From positions 62,001 through 126,000 of the forward strand of contig JACQYI010000071.1 in assembly GCA_016208305.1 (NCBI GenBank): a DNA stretch of 64,000 nucleotides, read 5' to 3'. Each line of letters opens with the position of its first letter. Position 1 is the first letter of the stretch. Below the pieces are notes generated by a model, which did not search any database, was not told where the DNA came from, and worked only from the letters and a program-made list of their open reading frames with translations. Origin of the DNA: Oscillatoriophycideae cyanobacterium NC_groundwater_1537_Pr4_S-0.65um_50_18. Its GTDB lineage: Bacteria; Cyanobacteriota; Cyanobacteriia; Elainellales; Elainellaceae. Both the position numbers and the translations under genes were made by a program. Shown here one piece after another: positions 61,844-64,000 of this stretch.

Positions 61844-62086
61844 AACAATTTAGATCTGAAGGAGAAGTAGCGAAGGGGCAGCCATTGCTCAGGCAGGGTC
61901 AAGCCCCTATTAAATAATGATGGCGACTTTCTGATTTTTTTGCAGCTTCAGGATTCTGGCAGATCTTTTGGCAGATCTATGGAGAAGCCTCATCCCTCGT
62001 CTTATAATAGGATTTGCAGCGTCATTGTATACAATTTCTAGCCGCAATTTGCCCTGCAAGTCTTGGGTGTAGCCAACCCCACAATG

Positions 62087-62542
62087 TTATTTTTCCCGGT
62101 CGAGTCGTTTTTCAGCATATTTGATCACATGCAAAACAAGCGTAGTGGCGATCGCCCCCGTTAAGGCCATAAACCACAGGCCACAACCCGCCGCCACACC
62201 CAGAGAAGCCGAAACCCAGATAGCCGCTGCGGAGGTGAGTCCCTGGATTTTGATCTCATCCGGCGTTCTTCTAGATTTGGCAAAGATTTCTCCCGCTCCT
62301 AAAAAGCCGATGCCCGACACGATGCCCTGAATGATGCGCGTCGTATTGTCCAGGCTGTTTTGACCAAACTGTAGCCCTGTCATCACAAATAGAGCCGATC
62401 CTAAACTGACGAGCATGTGGGTACGTAACCCGGCTGGCTTACGGCCAATTTGTCGCTCTAAACCCACTAAGCCTCCCACAAAAATAGCAAGGCTCAAGCG
62501 GGCAAGAATGCTAATCCAATCTGAAGGATCTAACGGAAGCAT
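62087..62542 (-). CDS. MgtC/SapB family membrane protein
   Basis: 151 residues from the ATG at 62542 (MLPLDPSDWISILARL); an extension to 62656 would overlap the upstream DUF3288 gene. Landmarks: GGLVGLERQIGRKPAGLRTH, GIVSGIGFLGAGEIF and IQGLTSAAAIWVSASLGVAA. Four to five helices. MgtC proteins affect magnesium or membrane-potential homeostasis. It follows DUF3288 after 37 bases in the same direction. Confidence 0.88.
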   Translation of the reverse strand: MLPLDPSDWISILARLSLAIFVGGLVGLERQIGRKPAGLRTHMLVSLGSALFVMTGLQFGQNSLDNTTRIIQGIVSGIGFLGAGEIFAKSRRTPDEIKIQGLTSAAAIWVSASLGVAAGCGLWFMALTGAIATTLVLHVIKYAEKRLDREK

Positions 62543-62579
62543 GGCAAAATGGCTACTTTCTAATTTTCTTGCCGATGCG

Positions 62580-62885
62580 CTAGCTCCAGTCTTCTCGCTG
62601 GTTGCTTCGTCCTCGGTAAATCTGAGAAGTCTGATGAATTTGGCGCGTTTTGGCAAATAGCTCTTCTTCAGTGAGCTGCCAGCGGTTCAGCACTTTCTCC
62701 ATATCGGCTTGAATATCTCTAGCTCCGGGAAAGCCGCGATAGCGAATGCGAAGACGAGCCAGTTCTGCCAGATTAAAGTCGTTAGGTTCTCCGGCTAGTA
62801 GCGTATTGGCAACCTGGCGATCGCTCTCCCACTGAGGATGCTGTTGGTCTTTGGACTGCTGTTTATTGGGGGTGAGTTCTGCCAT
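62580..62885 (-). CDS. DUF3288 family protein
   Basis: 101 residues of a cyanobacterial family with unknown function. Landmarks: SKDQQHPQWESDRQVANTLL, AELARLRIRYRGFPGARDIQ and WQLTEEELFAKTRQIHQT. Soluble, helical. Likely co-transcribed with the MgtC gene. Confidence 0.8.
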   Translation of the reverse strand: MAELTPNKQQSKDQQHPQWESDRQVANTLLAGEPNDFNLAELARLRIRYRGFPGARDIQADMEKVLNRWQLTEEELFAKTRQIHQTSQIYRGRSNQREDWS

Positions 62886-63061
62886 AACATGCGGGGAGAT
62901 GATATTCAGGGTTCGATGCGTTGGGCAACAGGTCGGGCTGGCTCAGTTGGGGTAGCTAAGCAGCAAATCTGGGCGTGATCCAACGGACAATATTCAGAGA
63001 GAATAATAGTAGCTGAGGATAGCGTTGCTGAATCTATTTCCTCAAACATAAAGAAAGGTCT

Positions 63062-63087
63062 AAACTCCGGGCGGAATACCGGAGTTT
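63062..63087. promoter_or_regulatory. Nine-bp hairpin upstream of 1-Cys peroxiredoxin
   Basis: Stem AAACTCCGG with an eight-base loop, about 60 bases before the peroxiredoxin ATG. No T-run follows. It could be an operator dyad or leader structure. The 64-codon minus-strand frame across it is not called. Confidence 0.4.
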
Positions 63088-63148
63088 GTGAGATGATCAT
63101 TAATGCTCTAAAATTTTGTACTTAAAGCGACAGACAGGAAGTTCAATC

Positions 63149-63787
63149 ATGCCACTCAGACTCGGTGACACAGTTCCCAACTTTACCCAAGCTTCTACTC
63201 ACGGCGATATCGATTTCTTCGCATGGGCAGGCGATAGCTGGGTCATCCTTTTTTCTCACCCCAAAGACTTTACCCCAGTTTGCACCACAGAACTCGGCAC
63301 AGTTGCAAAACTCAAGCCTGAATTTGACAAGCGCAATGTTAAGGCATTAGCGCTCAGCGTCGATGACGTCGAGTCTCACAAGGGTTGGGTGGGCGATATT
63401 GAAGAAACCCAGGGCACAGCGCTCAACTACCCCATCTTGGCAGATCCCGATCGCAAGGTATCTGACCTGTATGACATGATCCACCCCAACGCTAACAATA
63501 CATTGACGGTGCGATCGGTCTTCATCATCGACCCTAACAAGAAGCTGCGCCTCACCCTGACCTATCCTGCCAGCACCGGACGCAACTTTGATGAACTGCT
63601 GCGAGTCATTGATTCACTTCAGTTGACAGATCATTACAGCGTTGCCACCCCTGCCGACTGGAAAGATGGCGATGATTGCGTCATTGTGCCTTCCATCACC
63701 GATCCTGCAGAGTTGGCAGAGAAGTTTCCCAAGGGCTATACAGCAGTTAAGCCTTACTTGCGTTTGACTCCTCAGCCTAACAAATAG
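63149..63787 (+). CDS. 1-Cys peroxiredoxin (Prx6 type)
   Basis: 212 residues from the ATG at 63149 (MPLRLGDTVPNFTQAS), with AGGAA eight bases upstream. The peroxidatic Cys45 is in HPKDFTPVCTTELGT; the Prx6-type C-terminal arm ends near residue 212 and contains DWKDGDDCVIVPSI. It detoxifies peroxides and acts without an obligate resolving Cys. A terminator follows. The srx/Prx-Grx dyad is not seen in its upstream region. Confidence 0.95.
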   Translation: MPLRLGDTVPNFTQASTHGDIDFFAWAGDSWVILFSHPKDFTPVCTTELGTVAKLKPEFDKRNVKALALSVDDVESHKGWVGDIEETQGTALNYPILADPDRKVSDLYDMIHPNANNTLTVRSVFIIDPNKKLRLTLTYPASTGRNFDELLRVIDSLQLTDHYSVATPADWKDGDDCVIVPSITDPAELAEKFPKGYTAVKPYLRLTPQPNK

Positions 63788-63848
63788 ACGGCGATCGATG
63801 GGTTCCTAGGTCATAGACCTCTTAAAAATTAGGTTGATGGGTTATTAC

Positions 63849-63874
63849 AAGGCGTTCTAAAAGAACGCCTTTTT
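63849..63874 (+). terminator. Intrinsic terminator after peroxiredoxin
   Basis: Stem AAGGCGTTCT with loop AAA, followed by five T. Confidence 0.88.
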
Positions 63875-63908
63875 GCATTTAATCTTTTGCATTTAAATCT
63901 AGCGGTAG

Positions 63909-63987
63909 TGTTCTAGACATGTTGTTAATTTTTTTGAGAGGCGCGCGGAGCGTGCCTCTCAAAAAAATTAACAACATGTCTAGAACA
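63909..63987. repeat. 79-nt palindrome, 38-bp arms, at the window edge
   Basis: Arms run from TGTTCTAGACATGTTGTTAA through seven T and GAGAGGCGCGC to a GGA loop, then the mirrored arm, with one G-T wobble near the loop. The arm is far longer than a terminator stem. It is close to the right edge; a downstream gene end may lie outside the window. Confidence 0.85.
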
Positions 63988-64000
63988 TCACCAAATCTAG

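Noticed and set aside
62906-63100. 64-codon minus-strand frame between DUF3288 and peroxiredoxin
   Set aside because: Covers a hairpin and the divergent promoter area; translation shows no family character.
1-64000. CRISPR array, prophage or complete insertion sequence
   Set aside because: No regularly spaced direct repeats, cas genes, transposase or phage structural genes were recognised anywhere in the window.

Overview
The window is cyanobacterial chromosome. The octamer GCGATCGC (HIP1) recurs throughout, and several genes are specific to oxygenic phototrophs: chlorophyll synthase chlG, a Get3d-type ATPase, PetP-like and Psb35-like small proteins, DUF3181, DUF3288, DUF4336 and cyanoexosortase. 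Gene content and the large number of conflict and signalling genes suggest a filamentous or otherwise large-genome cyanobacterium, but the species cannot be named from the sequence.

Layout. 1-4608: a six-gene guanidine-use cluster (3' end of a Ni-dependent ureohydrolase of the guanidine hydrolase type, HypA-like and HypB-like nickel chaperones, then an ABC importer), followed by an MscS channel. 6365-11216: an accessory stretch with a Uma2-type nuclease, a repeat-rich spacer, and a two-gene conflict module (EACC1-like small protein plus a CHAT-STAND NTPase-TPR protein). 11629-20346: an EAL phosphodiesterase, leuA, an ATP-grasp ligase, a histidine kinase whose membrane domain resembles the ethylene-binding domain of ETR1, and the phoH/KH/rpsP cluster. 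20681-26965: a membrane glycosyltransferase, then a three-gene module (winged-helix protein, ORC/AAA-like ATPase, DUF1802-PD-(D/E)XK nuclease) that looks like an uncharacterised defence or mobile-DNA system. 27055-33454: DUF4336 protein, beta-carbonic anhydrase, ABC exporter and a striking CHAT protease joined by one membrane helix to a periplasmic amino-acid-receptor-like domain.

33666-42144 is the respiratory block: ctaCDE read leftwards, ctaA-ctaB and an ABC-2 exporter read rightwards. 42245-46111 holds small secreted and photosystem proteins plus redox genes: sulfiredoxin and a peroxiredoxin-glutaredoxin hybrid share a nearly identical 23-bp upstream dyad. 46193-52384: class A PBP, chlG, Get3d, PetP-like, hisF. 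52496-57767: cyanoexosortase B, its partner protein, a Wza-like exporter with a TCCC tetranucleotide tract, and a Wzc-like chain-length/kinase protein. 58194-63787: aquaporin, small conserved proteins, moaC, tRNA-Arg(ACG), an MFS transporter, MgtC, DUF3288 and 1-Cys peroxiredoxin.

A recurring non-coding feature is a set of long, nearly perfect palindromes with 3-4-nt loops in gene-end spacers. Arm sequences differ from copy to copy while several cores are alike (GCGC-TCT-GCGC type). The largest, at the right edge, spans 79 nt. All functional names come from reading the translated sequence; no database search was run.
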